Assembly: GCF_007751035.1 (NCBI RefSeq)
Contig: NZ_CP036433.1
Span: 4,879,001-4,943,000, forward strand
Reading direction: 5' to 3'
Length of the DNA stretch: 64,000 bases
Source: Lignipirellula cremea
GTDB taxonomy: Bacteria > Planctomycetota > Planctomycetia > Pirellulales > Pirellulaceae
The translations under genes were made by a program, and so were the position numbers. The notes under the pieces were generated by a model. The model ran no database searches. It was not told the origin of the DNA and saw only the letters and a program-made list of their open reading frames with translations. This document shows positions 36,638 through 45,741 of the stretch, one piece after another. Position 1 is the first letter of the stretch, and the number at the start of each line of letters is the position of its first letter.

Positions 36638-37712
36638 CGTGCGTCCCGGCAGACGACTCTGCCGCCTCCGGCGGCGGCCCTTCCAAAAAGAATTCTTCCA
36701 CTACAGAGTAGAATTCGGCGGCCGTCGTGATTCTGCCGATCGCACTGCGAAAGTGCCTGGCGCCATACTTGCCGACCGCGTAACAGGCGGCGTATTTCCG
36801 CATCAAAATGGCGCCTTTGGTTTCGCCAAAACGGTCGACGATCATGCCAAAATGTCGCAACAGGCAGGCCCGTTGCTCGGCAAAGGTCGGCTCCGGCGGG
36901 GTCGGTTCGCCGCGCAACGCGGCAGCGGCCTGGGCAAACAGCCAGGGTCGTCCCAGGCAGGCCCGGGCAATCATCACCCCATCGACCGGATACCGGCGGA
37001 ACACGTCAACCACTTGTTCGGCCGAGCTTAAATCGCCGTTGCCAATCAGCGGAATCCGCTTCAGGTGCGGCTTGATCTCGGCGATGCGATCCCAGTCGGC
37101 GCGACCGCGGAACATCTCCTGGGCGGTGCGGCCGTGAACGGTCAGGGCGGCGGCTCCGGCGCCTTCGACCACCTGGGCGATCTCGACGGCGTTGATCGTA
37201 TTGAGCGTGCAGCCGAGGCGAATCTTGGCCGTGACAGGCGTCGGCGCACAGGCTTTGACAACCCGTTCGATGATTGCCCCCATCCGGTCGGGAAAGCGGA
37301 GCAGGTACGATCCGCTGTGGGCTTTCTCGGTGACATCCTTCACCGGACACCCGAAGTTAATATCGACCACGCTGACGCCGTAATCAGGTCCCGCCAGCCG
37401 TTCGCCGACCGAAGCCAGCGTTTCGGGATCGTTGTCCCAGATCTGCACCGCCAGCGGCCGGGCTTCCTCCGGCACGCCCCACAAGCGATCAGGGTGCTCC
37501 TCCGCCTGTTGATCCAGCCAGACAAAGCCTTTGGCGTTGACCATCTCTGTCGCCTGCAGTCCGGCCCCGCCAAACTCGCGCACGATCTGCCGAAAGGCAT
37601 AGTTGGTAAATCCCGCCATCGGCGCCTGCAGGATCGGCGGGTCGACTTTGACCGAACCAATCCACAGCGGCTTGATGACAGGCAAGGCGGCGGAATCAAC
37701 AGCAGAAGACAT
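36618..37712 (-). CDS. dus: tRNA-dihydrouridine synthase
   Basis: 364 residues; ATG at 37712 preferred to TTG 37733. FMN-dependent TIM barrel: ILQAPMAGFTNYAFR, ATEMVNAKGF, INFGCPVKDVTEKAHSGSYLL (region of the catalytic Cys), VTAKIRLG, LTVHGRTAQEMFRG, PLIGNGDLSS and GVMIARACLGRPW. Reduces uridines in the tRNA D-loop. The full signature set resembles DusB more than DusA. C-terminal tail Pro/Glu-rich and variable. Confidence 0.92.
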   Translation of the reverse strand: MSSAVDSAALPVIKPLWIGSVKVDPPILQAPMAGFTNYAFRQIVREFGGAGLQATEMVNAKGFVWLDQQAEEHPDRLWGVPEEARPLAVQIWDNDPETLASVGERLAGPDYGVSVVDINFGCPVKDVTEKAHSGSYLLRFPDRMGAIIERVVKACAPTPVTAKIRLGCTLNTINAVEIAQVVEGAGAAALTVHGRTAQEMFRGRADWDRIAEIKPHLKRIPLIGNGDLSSAEQVVDVFRRYPVDGVMIARACLGRPWLFAQAAAALRGEPTPPEPTFAEQRACLLRHFGMIVDRFGETKGAILMRKYAACYAVGKYGARHFRSAIGRITTAAEFYSVVEEFFLEGPPPEAAESSAGTHEKTPAP

Positions 37713-38099
37713 CGTACGGCGAAAACTCGACAAATTTCAACGGACAGGCGGGCGGCGATATCGATCCACGCAATCGAGCCGCCCAACTCCTTCCGTTGTA
37801 CCGCAACCGGCCCGAATCGTCAGCACCAGAACCGCATTCACACAAAAATCGGCCGGTTCCGCCTCCTCAGGCGAGCCTGGGTTGCGGCCCCTCCTGGGGA
37901 CCAAATTCGGGTTAAAACGCAGGCGCCTCCGCTTCCCCTCCGCAGGATTCGCCTTGCCTTGAATTGGATGCCGCCGGTAGACTTCTCCAGGCGGTTGCTG
38001 CGGCGTCGCTGGGTTCGCTGCTGGAAATGGCAGATGTTTCCGGCTCGCGGTGTGCCGGGGTTTGATTCGCTTTCGTCTTCTTCGACTGGGAAGAACTGC
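37713..38099. other. 387-bp divergent intergenic region
   Basis: Between dus and the C25 peptidase gene. Open frames cross it on both strands but are shadows of the flanking genes. GGGAAGAA at its right end is the ribosome site of the peptidase gene. Confidence 0.4.
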
Positions 38100-39674
38100 A
38101 TGCCGATTCTGCTGCTGTCGCTTTGTTTGCTGTCGGCCGATCCGTCGTCGATGGATACTGCGATTGATACTGCGATTGTCTGTCCCGCGGATTTCATTCC
38201 GGCGCTGACCCCCTGGGTGCGGTTCCGCGAGGAGCAGGGACATCGCTTTATTTTGCTGGATAATCGTCAACCAGCCGAACAAATTCAACGGCAGCTGCGT
38301 CAACTGGCAGGGCAGCACCCCCTGAAAGCAGTCCTGCTGGTCGGCGATGCAGCGCCCACCGCTTTGGAAGCAATCGGCGTCGTCCGTCGGATTACGCCGA
38401 CGCTGCTGAGCAAAGCGAAGGTCAACATCCACTGGGGAAGCGAACCAGAAATCGCCAGCGACAATGGCTATGCCGATCTCGACGGCGACCAGTTGCCGGA
38501 TCTGGCAGTGGGACGCCTGCCGGCCGACTCGCCCGCCGAACTGTCGACCATGGTGCGAAAAATTATCGCTTATGAAACCAGCCCGGATCTGGGCCTGTGG
38601 CGCAGGAAGATTAACTTCGTCGCGGGAGTCGGCGGTTTTGGAGCCGTGGCGGATACGGTGCTGGAAACGGCGACCAAAAAGTTCATGGTCGAAGGCGTGC
38701 CGGCCAGCTACGAAACCTCCATGACGTACAGTAGCTGGCGCAGCCCCTTTTGCCCGGACCCGCGCAAATTCAATGCGGCCGCCCTGTATCGCCTGAACGA
38801 AGGCTGCCTGTTCTGGGTCTATATTGGGCACGGCAGCCGCACCCACCTGGACGGAGTCCGCACGCCGGAGGGTCTGTACCCAATCATGAGCACCCGCGAT
38901 GCTCCGCGGTTCGCCGCCGCGGCCGGCGCGCCGATCGCCATTATGCTGGCCTGTTATACGGGCGCCTTTGACTACGAGCAGGACTGCCTGGCCGAAGAGA
39001 TGATGCGCAGCCCCGGCGGGCCAGTCGCCGCCATCAGCGGGTCGCGCGTCACCATGCCGTACGCCATGACCATCATGGCCAACGAACTGATGAAAGAGTA
39101 TTTCACAAAGCCGACCGCCACCCTGGGCGAGGTGCTGCTGAACGCCAAACGCAGGGCCGTCGAAACCAGCCCGAACGATCCGCAGCGTCAGCTGATCGAC
39201 ATGCTGGCGGCCGTGATCAGTCCCAAGCCGGAACTCCTTCGCGAAGAACGTTACGAGCATCTGGAACTGTTCAATCTGATTGGCGACCCGTTGCTCCGCT
39301 TGCATCGTCCGGCCGCCATTCGCCTGCTGGCCGCCGAAACCGTCGTCGCGGGCGAAAAGTTGCACGTCACCGGCGTCGCTCCGGTGGGTGGCCGCTGCAC
39401 GGTCGAGATCGCTTGTCGCCGTGACCGCATGACGGAGAATGTCGCCAATCGCACCGAATACGTCACGCAGGATCTGGCCAGGTACGACAACACCTACTTC
39501 CAGGCCAACAACCAGACGTACGCCAGGCACGTTGTCGACCTGAATGCAGGCGACTTCGAGTTCGACCTGACCACGCCGGCAGACGCCCGCGGAGCGTGCC
39601 ACGTGCGCGTCTACATCGAAGGGGAAAAGTCGTCGGCCCAGGGATCGGCCGACGTGTTCGTTTCCCGACCGTAA
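38100..39674 (+). CDS. C25 (gingipain-like) cysteine peptidase
   Basis: 524 residues; ATG at 38100 with GGGAAGAA upstream and a short signal-like start (MPILLLSLCLLSADPSS). Clan CD caspase-like fold: LKAVLLVGDA, YADLDGDQLPDLAVGRLPADS (the conserved C25 block), catalytic His in VYIGHGSRTH and catalytic Cys in IMLACYTGAFD. The C-terminus has an immunoglobulin-like beta region. Probably secreted and Arg/Lys-specific; no T9SS sorting domain is present. The longer open frame reaching 37065 is not translated upstream. Confidence 0.85.
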   Translation: MPILLLSLCLLSADPSSMDTAIDTAIVCPADFIPALTPWVRFREEQGHRFILLDNRQPAEQIQRQLRQLAGQHPLKAVLLVGDAAPTALEAIGVVRRITPTLLSKAKVNIHWGSEPEIASDNGYADLDGDQLPDLAVGRLPADSPAELSTMVRKIIAYETSPDLGLWRRKINFVAGVGGFGAVADTVLETATKKFMVEGVPASYETSMTYSSWRSPFCPDPRKFNAAALYRLNEGCLFWVYIGHGSRTHLDGVRTPEGLYPIMSTRDAPRFAAAAGAPIAIMLACYTGAFDYEQDCLAEEMMRSPGGPVAAISGSRVTMPYAMTIMANELMKEYFTKPTATLGEVLLNAKRRAVETSPNDPQRQLIDMLAAVISPKPELLREERYEHLELFNLIGDPLLRLHRPAAIRLLAAETVVAGEKLHVTGVAPVGGRCTVEIACRRDRMTENVANRTEYVTQDLARYDNTYFQANNQTYARHVVDLNAGDFEFDLTTPADARGACHVRVYIEGEKSSAQGSADVFVSRP

Positions 39675-39686
39675 GCCTGCCCGCAG

Positions 39687-39706
39687 GGGACTTCGCCAGA
39701 AGTCCC
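39687..39706. repeat. REP-like hairpin
   Basis: GGGACTTC-GCCA-GAAGTCCC: an 8-bp stem with tetraloop 13 bp after the C25 stop. No T run. May be a REP element or a Rho-dependent pause hairpin. Confidence 0.45.
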
Positions 39707-39855
39707 GCTCCTTTCGGGCCGCGATCCGGATCTGTGGGTAGATCCGCTACTCTTCCTGCCAACGTGCGCGGTCGATACTTGACCGCAGGGGCTAATTGAT
39801 TCAAGGTAAGCGTATTCTTCCTGCTTGAACAACGCTTCCTCAAACGGTCCCTGCT

Positions 39856-40563
39856 ATGGCTGGCGCGCCTCCTCCTGCTGTCGCCAAAATTCTGTCTCCC
39901 GTCTGCAGCCGGCTGCGCTTTGGAGCCATGCTCTATCAGGGGGCAATCGGTTTGCGGTTGGGAACGGCCCTTGCTCTGGGCTTCAGCCTGGTGCATTTGT
40001 TCCTGGGCGGCTGGCTGGGCATGGTGCTGGCGATCCTGGCTCTGGTTGGCATCCCTCTGATATTCGCGCTGCGGGGCTGGCTCACTCCCTGCAGTCTGGC
40101 GGAAGCCGCCCGGGCGGTCGACGCGCGGTATGGCCTGCAGGATCGAGCATTGACGGCTTTGGCGACCGGGAAGGGCGAACCGACGCCGGTCCAGACGATC
40201 CAGCTGCGCGACGCGGTCCAGCGGATGCAGGTCGTCAAACCCGCAGAGGCGGCGCCCTGGCCTCGGCTGCCGTATCTGGCGACGAGCCTGCTGACCGGGC
40301 TGGCGGCTGTTGGGCTACTGCTGCTTTCTATCGCTGGCAACCGCGCGTCCGTCGAGTTCGCCGCGCCGACTTCAAGCCCGGCCGCAGTTCCCGCGATCGC
40401 CAACCTGGCTCCGGGTCAAACGGAGTCTTCGCAGCAGCTGCGTCCTTACCAGGCAGACCAACTTTATCGGCACGATCCCGCGCTCCTGGATCGCCGCATT
40501 GTAGGCGACTATTTTCTCCCGGCAGACATAACTTTGCTGCCTGGCCCCACGCCAAAAGATTAG
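39856..40563 (+). CDS. Three-TM hypothetical protein
   Basis: 235 residues. Two close hydrophobic segments (LRLGTALALGFSLVHLFLGGWLG and MVLAILALVGIPLIFALRGWL), a soluble helical part (SLAEAARAVDARYGLQDRALTALA) and a third segment (LATSLLTGLAAVGLLLLSIAG), then a polar tail. The AARxVDxRxxLxDR segment resembles the membrane-proximal part of large planctomycete membrane proteins. Function unknown. It lies between two clan CD peptidases in the same direction. Confidence 0.55.
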   Translation: MAGAPPPAVAKILSPVCSRLRFGAMLYQGAIGLRLGTALALGFSLVHLFLGGWLGMVLAILALVGIPLIFALRGWLTPCSLAEAARAVDARYGLQDRALTALATGKGEPTPVQTIQLRDAVQRMQVVKPAEAAPWPRLPYLATSLLTGLAAVGLLLLSIAGNRASVEFAAPTSSPAAVPAIANLAPGQTESSQQLRPYQADQLYRHDPALLDRRIVGDYFLPADITLLPGPTPKD

Positions 40564-40713
40564 AATAACGGCTGGTCTTAACTCGCGTCATTGTAATGCC
40601 ATGCGCGATATTCGGGCGGCCGCAAACGAAGGCGGCGCAAATGGTAGTCGCAATCCCACGCAGATTTTTTCGCCAGCGGTTCGCGGCAGCAACCGGAGAA
40701 CGGGGTAAATTCC

Positions 40714-43692
40714 ATGCATCAAAACTTTCAGCAGCTTCGCCTGCGCGGCGCTCTGCTCCTGCTTGGTTGCTGTCTGTGTGCACTGACGTCTTCCGCCGAC
40801 GGGCAAACGGGGCCGAACCGAATTAATGAGCAGCCAACCGGCGAGAGTCACGGGAATGACGAACAACCGCAAGGCCGTCCGCTGGAAGACCCGGCCGAGA
40901 AAGCCCCGCCTGGAAAACAGTCCACGGATCCGTTTGTCGGCGTGTTCGAGGGCGAAGCTATTCGGCTGGAAATCCGCTCCGACGGAAAAAGTTACCAGGG
41001 GCTACTCCGCTTTAAAGGACAGGCGTATCCCCTGACGGCGGACTCCGACGGCGAACGCCGGCTCAAAGGTGAATTCCTGGTCGATAAAACTCGCTTCCCC
41101 TTCACGGCGGAGCTGGCCAGGAATCTCACGTCGATGAAGATCGACAGCGATGGTTCCGAGTACTCGGCCGAACGCACCAACGAAGAACCTTCCGTCCCAC
41201 CCGTAAGCAGCAACGGGACTGCGGGGGCCAATGGAGGCGAACAGGTCAATACGGCCGAACATGCCGGCCCGGCGCCCGTTCAGAACGGACCGCCGCTGCG
41301 GCTGATCGACTGGAAAAAAGCCCTCGCCAATCTGGGACCGGCGGACGAAGACCCGGATCGCGAGTGGACGTTAATCATCTACTTCGACGCCGACAATAAT
41401 CTGGAGAAAGAAGCCCTCAAAGATATGGAGGAAATCGAGGCCTGGTTGCCGGAGTCAGGAATCGACGTCATTACCCTGATTGATCGTTCCGACCGGTACG
41501 ATCAAAGTCATGACGACTGGACCGAAGCACGCATGTTCCACATGCAGCGGGATACCAATCTGTCCGTGCTGGCGTCGCCTGTGATCGCCGATCTGGGTGA
41601 AGTGAACATGAGCGACCCGGAAGTCCTGGAAGCGTTTGTCGCGGCCGCACTTCGCAAGTATCCGGCCCGTCGCCACGCCGTGGTGCTTTGGGATCATGGC
41701 GACGGCTGGTCGGGGCTGTTGTCCGACGACCAGGCGCCAGGGGCCGATGCCAATGGCAATATGCTGAATCTGCCCGATACGGCCGGCGCGCTGCGAAACG
41801 CATTGCGGCAGGCGGATGTGCCCCGGCTGGATCTGCTGGGTTTTGATATGTGCCTGATGGGGCAACTGGAGACGGCGGTCGAGTTCGCTGGTACGGCCGA
41901 CTACCTGATCAGCTCCGCCGCCGTGGCGCCGGGGGAAGGCTGGCCCTATCGCCAGATCCTTCCACTGTTTGTCAAGGGCACCCTCGGCAGTCGCCGCATT
42001 GCAGTGGAAATTGTCGGCGCCTATGGACAGCAGTACGCATCGACCGACGTCGCGACGCTGGCCGCGCTGGACCTGGCGGAGATCGAACCGGTGATTACCG
42101 CGCTCGATGCGTTCCTGGCGAAGATCCAACCCGAATTGGCGGAGCACTGGCCCGCGATTGGCCGCTCTCTGTTCTTCGCGGAAGCGTATTCGGATCGGCT
42201 AAATCATCACCGCGGGAAGAAAGCCGTGGCGAGCGTCGACATGCTCGATCTGTTGAAACGACTGGAGCACCATTTGCCGGCATGCGACTGCCGCGAAGAG
42301 TTCGCCGCTGCAGTCAGAGCGATGGATCGTTTCGTCCTGAATGAGTTCGTGTCCAAAGCGCGCCGGCTCAGCAATGGGGTCGCCCTCTATGCGCCGGTTA
42401 CCGCCGCCATTTACAACGAGGACTACGCCGGACTGGCGTTCGCCCGGAAATGCAGCTGGCCTGCCTTTCTCAAGGCCCTGTACCAGCAGCATGAGAGCGG
42501 GCTGACCGAGCCCGTAATTCGGGAAGCCCAATTGACGGACCAGAATGGCCAGCCGCTGGAAAAGTTTTCGCCGCTGGCAGGGCACGGCATGAAAACGGTC
42601 GTCGAAGGACACAACCTGCTCTGGACCACGGTCACCATTGTCCAGCCGGCCGCCGATGGCGGACTATTGTCGCTCAGTCGTTCCTTTGTGGTCGACAGTA
42701 ACTATCGCAAGCGACAGCAGGAGTCGCCCGCGGCCAAGATCGACCTCGTCATGCCGGTGTATCCCGACGGCCGCGACGAGGCCTTTATGCGATACCAGGG
42801 AGTACGGGCCGTCATCAATTCGGGCGATAAAATTTTCTACTGTACGGTCGACGGTTCCGATATCAGCCACCCGGAACGGTTGCGTATCCCCATACTGTAC
42901 GCCGAACCCGACCACGGATCGCTTGTGGGCGAAATGTACTTTAGCCGCCGGACCTGGGGCCGCTATCCGCAGGTGCTGATCAGGCGAAAACAGGGCGACG
43001 GGAGATTCATTGCCCAGCAGGTCACGCCGACGGACGACGCCGAGATTACGTTCCTGTTTGAAGGGTTCAGCAAAGAGGACGCCCCCGTGCTCCGCAAAGC
43101 CAGCACCTGCCGCTGGGACGCCGGGATGCGTCTGGCGTTTCAGCCGCTGCCTCCGGGCAAGTACGGAGCCTTGTTCCAGGTGGAGTCGATCGCCGGCCTG
43201 TCGACCTCGAAGATCGCCCCCTTCGAACTTACGCCCGATCCCGAAGTAGAACAACGCCTTGCGGGGACGATGACTTTCGATCCGAACAAACTGCTGGGAA
43301 ACTGGAGGGCGATCGATATGGCTCGCCTGCAGGCCGGCGGTGAAGTTGCTTTCCTGGATCACGAGTGGCGGATTTTCCTGCATCCCGACGAAAAACTTCG
43401 CAAGGCGGGCATACCGGCCTGCCGGGAGACAACGGCCGAAGGCAGCCGTCCCTGCTCGCTGTTTGTTGATCGGCTGGTCCATCCCGTGCTCCGGCTGGCC
43501 CAATATGGCGAAGGCGACTACTTCCGATTGCTGTCCTTCACCTATCATGAACAGGGCGAACTGGCGACAATGACGGTTTACGATCTGGAAACCGGTTCCT
43601 CGACGACGTTCATCCGCGACGAAGAGCCAAAGGCCGAAAGCCCCTCGCCATTCCAGAAAAAAACCGTCCCTGTGAATCGCCTGCAGCCGTAA
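40714..43692 (+). CDS. C11 (clostripain-like) cysteine peptidase
   Basis: 992 residues with an N-terminal export signal (GALLLLGCCLCALTSSADGQ). A small beta domain (about 70-150) precedes the peptidase: WTLIIYFDADNNLE, catalytic His in VVLWDHGDGW, catalytic Cys in LLGFDMCLMGQLE, and SAAVAPGEGWPY. Clostripain-type enzymes cleave after Arg. A long C-terminal beta-rich region (about 620-990) is unassigned. The second clan CD protease in 6 kb. Confidence 0.86.
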   Translation: MHQNFQQLRLRGALLLLGCCLCALTSSADGQTGPNRINEQPTGESHGNDEQPQGRPLEDPAEKAPPGKQSTDPFVGVFEGEAIRLEIRSDGKSYQGLLRFKGQAYPLTADSDGERRLKGEFLVDKTRFPFTAELARNLTSMKIDSDGSEYSAERTNEEPSVPPVSSNGTAGANGGEQVNTAEHAGPAPVQNGPPLRLIDWKKALANLGPADEDPDREWTLIIYFDADNNLEKEALKDMEEIEAWLPESGIDVITLIDRSDRYDQSHDDWTEARMFHMQRDTNLSVLASPVIADLGEVNMSDPEVLEAFVAAALRKYPARRHAVVLWDHGDGWSGLLSDDQAPGADANGNMLNLPDTAGALRNALRQADVPRLDLLGFDMCLMGQLETAVEFAGTADYLISSAAVAPGEGWPYRQILPLFVKGTLGSRRIAVEIVGAYGQQYASTDVATLAALDLAEIEPVITALDAFLAKIQPELAEHWPAIGRSLFFAEAYSDRLNHHRGKKAVASVDMLDLLKRLEHHLPACDCREEFAAAVRAMDRFVLNEFVSKARRLSNGVALYAPVTAAIYNEDYAGLAFARKCSWPAFLKALYQQHESGLTEPVIREAQLTDQNGQPLEKFSPLAGHGMKTVVEGHNLLWTTVTIVQPAADGGLLSLSRSFVVDSNYRKRQQESPAAKIDLVMPVYPDGRDEAFMRYQGVRAVINSGDKIFYCTVDGSDISHPERLRIPILYAEPDHGSLVGEMYFSRRTWGRYPQVLIRRKQGDGRFIAQQVTPTDDAEITFLFEGFSKEDAPVLRKASTCRWDAGMRLAFQPLPPGKYGALFQVESIAGLSTSKIAPFELTPDPEVEQRLAGTMTFDPNKLLGNWRAIDMARLQAGGEVAFLDHEWRIFLHPDEKLRKAGIPACRETTAEGSRPCSLFVDRLVHPVLRLAQYGEGDYFRLLSFTYHEQGELATMTVYDLETGSSTTFIRDEEPKAESPSPFQKKTVPVNRLQP

Positions 43693-43756
43693 GGCCGCCC
43701 TCGTGGGCCGCCAACCGGGCGTTGCGAACCACGAATACCCTTCATTTCTTCGACGC

Positions 43757-45598
43757 ATGACGACCTACGACTACGATGTTCTGGTGATTGGAGCCGGCCA
43801 CGCCGGCACGGAAGCAGCGATGGCCGCCGCCCGACTCGGCGCCAATACGGCCCTGCTGACGACAAATCTCGACACCGTCGGCCAGATGAGCTGTAACCCG
43901 GCCATCGGCGGCGTCGCCAAAGGCCAGATCGTCCGCGAGATCGACGCGCTCGGCGGCATCATGGGCGAAGTCACCGATGCCGCCGGCATCCAGTTCCGCC
44001 TGCTCAATCGTCGCAAAGGCCCCGCCATGCACAGCCCGAGGGCGCAGGCCGACAAAAAGGCGTACCAGCTGGAAGTGAAGCGCCGGGTCGAACTGCAGCC
44101 CAACCTGTCGCTGCGGCAGGAAATTGTCGAGGATCTGCTGGCCGAAACGACCGGCGACGCCACCCGGATCATCGGCGTGCAGTGTCGCGGCGACGTCGTC
44201 TATCGGGCGCGGGCCGTCGTGCTGACGACCGGCACCTTCCTCTCCGCCCTGATGCACACGGGCGAAGCCAAAACGCCGGGCGGCCGCGCCGGCGAAGGGA
44301 CCACCACCGGCATCAGCGGAGCACTGGCCCGCTTCGGCTTCCGCGTCGAACGCTTCAAAACGGGCACGCCGCCCCGGCTGAACGGCCGCACCATCGACTA
44401 CTCACAAACCGAAGAGCAGCCCGGCGACGATGCGCCGCAGCCGTTCTCCTTTCTGACCGGAACCGAACGGGCCGCCCAGATCGCGGCCGAGCAGGTCCCC
44501 TGTTGGATCACGCACACCAACGCCGGCGTGCACGATCTGATTCGCGAGAACCTGCACAGGGCGCCCATGTACAGCGGACAGATCCAGGGCAGCGGCCCAA
44601 GGTATTGCCCTTCGATTGAAGACAAGATCGTCCGCTTCGCCGACAAAACCAGCCACCAGCTCTTCCTGGAGCCCGAAGGACGCCAGACCACCGAGGTCTA
44701 CGTCAACGGCGTTTCCACCAGCCTGCCGCGCGACGTGCAGGACGCTATGCTCAAGCTGGTCCCCGGCCTGCAGAACGCCCAGATCATGCGTTACGGCTAT
44801 GCGGTCGAATACGATTTCTGCCCGCCCGACCAGCTCTGGCCGACGCTGGAAACCAAAGCGGTCGCCGGCCTGTACTTCGCCGGGCAGATCAACGGCACCA
44901 CCGGCTACGAAGAAGCCGGCTGCCAGGGGCTGATGGCCGGCGCCAACGCCGCCTTGCATTTGCGAGGCTCCGATCCGCTGCTGCTCGACCGGAACCAGGC
45001 CTACATTGGCGTGCTGGTCGACGACCTGGTCACCTGCGGCGTCGATGAACCCTACCGCATGTTTACCAGTCGCGCCGAGTACCGTCTGATGTTACGGCAG
45101 GACAACGCCGACCGCCGTCTGACCCGCCTGGCCCATGCCGTCGGTTTGTGCGACGACGACCGCTTCCAGCGACTGGAAGCGAAAGAAGCCGAGATCGTCC
45201 GCGTCAGTGATCTGCTCCGCACGCTGCGCCAGGGCGAAACGAACCTCTCCAAGCTGCTGCAGCGTCCCGAGATTCAATGGGCCGATGTCGTCCAGGCGGC
45301 GCCCCAGCTGTCCGAAGTCGCGACGGATGTGGCCGAGCAGGTCGTCTACGATATCAAGTACGCCGGCTACATCGCCCGCCAGCAAACCGAGGTGGAACGC
45401 AGCCAGCGCATGGCCGAGAAACGCATCCCGCCGGCCTTTGACTACCACACGATCCAGCATCTACGGAACGAAGCCAAAGAGAAGCTCACCCGCGTACGCC
45501 CCCTCAGCCTGGCGCAAGCCGGCCGGATCAGCGGCATCACCCCCGCCGACGTCGCCCTGGTGATGTTTCACTTGGAAGGCAAAGGCGGCAAGTCCTGA
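43757..45598 (+). CDS. mnmG: tRNA U34 5-carboxymethylaminomethyl synthase subunit
   Basis: 613 residues; ATG at 43757. FAD-binding VIGAGHAGTEAA, SCNPAIGGVAKGQIVREIDALGG, the MnmG signature GPAMHSPRAQADKK, and GQINGTTGYEEAGCQGLMAG. The C-terminal helical domain ends with ARISGITPADVALVMFHL-like residues. With MnmE (not in window) it modifies the wobble uridine of several tRNAs. Complete. Confidence 0.96.
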   Translation: MTTYDYDVLVIGAGHAGTEAAMAAARLGANTALLTTNLDTVGQMSCNPAIGGVAKGQIVREIDALGGIMGEVTDAAGIQFRLLNRRKGPAMHSPRAQADKKAYQLEVKRRVELQPNLSLRQEIVEDLLAETTGDATRIIGVQCRGDVVYRARAVVLTTGTFLSALMHTGEAKTPGGRAGEGTTTGISGALARFGFRVERFKTGTPPRLNGRTIDYSQTEEQPGDDAPQPFSFLTGTERAAQIAAEQVPCWITHTNAGVHDLIRENLHRAPMYSGQIQGSGPRYCPSIEDKIVRFADKTSHQLFLEPEGRQTTEVYVNGVSTSLPRDVQDAMLKLVPGLQNAQIMRYGYAVEYDFCPPDQLWPTLETKAVAGLYFAGQINGTTGYEEAGCQGLMAGANAALHLRGSDPLLLDRNQAYIGVLVDDLVTCGVDEPYRMFTSRAEYRLMLRQDNADRRLTRLAHAVGLCDDDRFQRLEAKEAEIVRVSDLLRTLRQGETNLSKLLQRPEIQWADVVQAAPQLSEVATDVAEQVVYDIKYAGYIARQQTEVERSQRMAEKRIPPAFDYHTIQHLRNEAKEKLTRVRPLSLAQAGRISGITPADVALVMFHLEGKGGKS

Positions 45599-45614
45599 TC
45601 CGAAGGCATCCGCA

Positions 45615-45650
45615 GCTCAGCGGACGAGCTGATTCACGATCCCGCTGAGC
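45615..45650. terminator. Hairpin downstream of mnmG
   Basis: GCTCAGCGG (45615-45623) pairs with CCGCTGAGC (45642-45650) across an 18-nt loop, 16 bp past the mnmG stop. There is no T run, so it is a possible but weak terminator. Confidence 0.45.
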
Positions 45651-45741
45651 AATAGGCTCAAAAACCTGGCACGCAAAAACCGTGTGACATGAGAGCAACT
45701 GCCTGATACTTTTGAACTTACCGTCAAGGAATGTCAGAGTG

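Noticed and set aside
37737-39602. Reverse 621-residue frame
   Set aside because: Antisense of the C25 peptidase, which has clear catalytic motifs.
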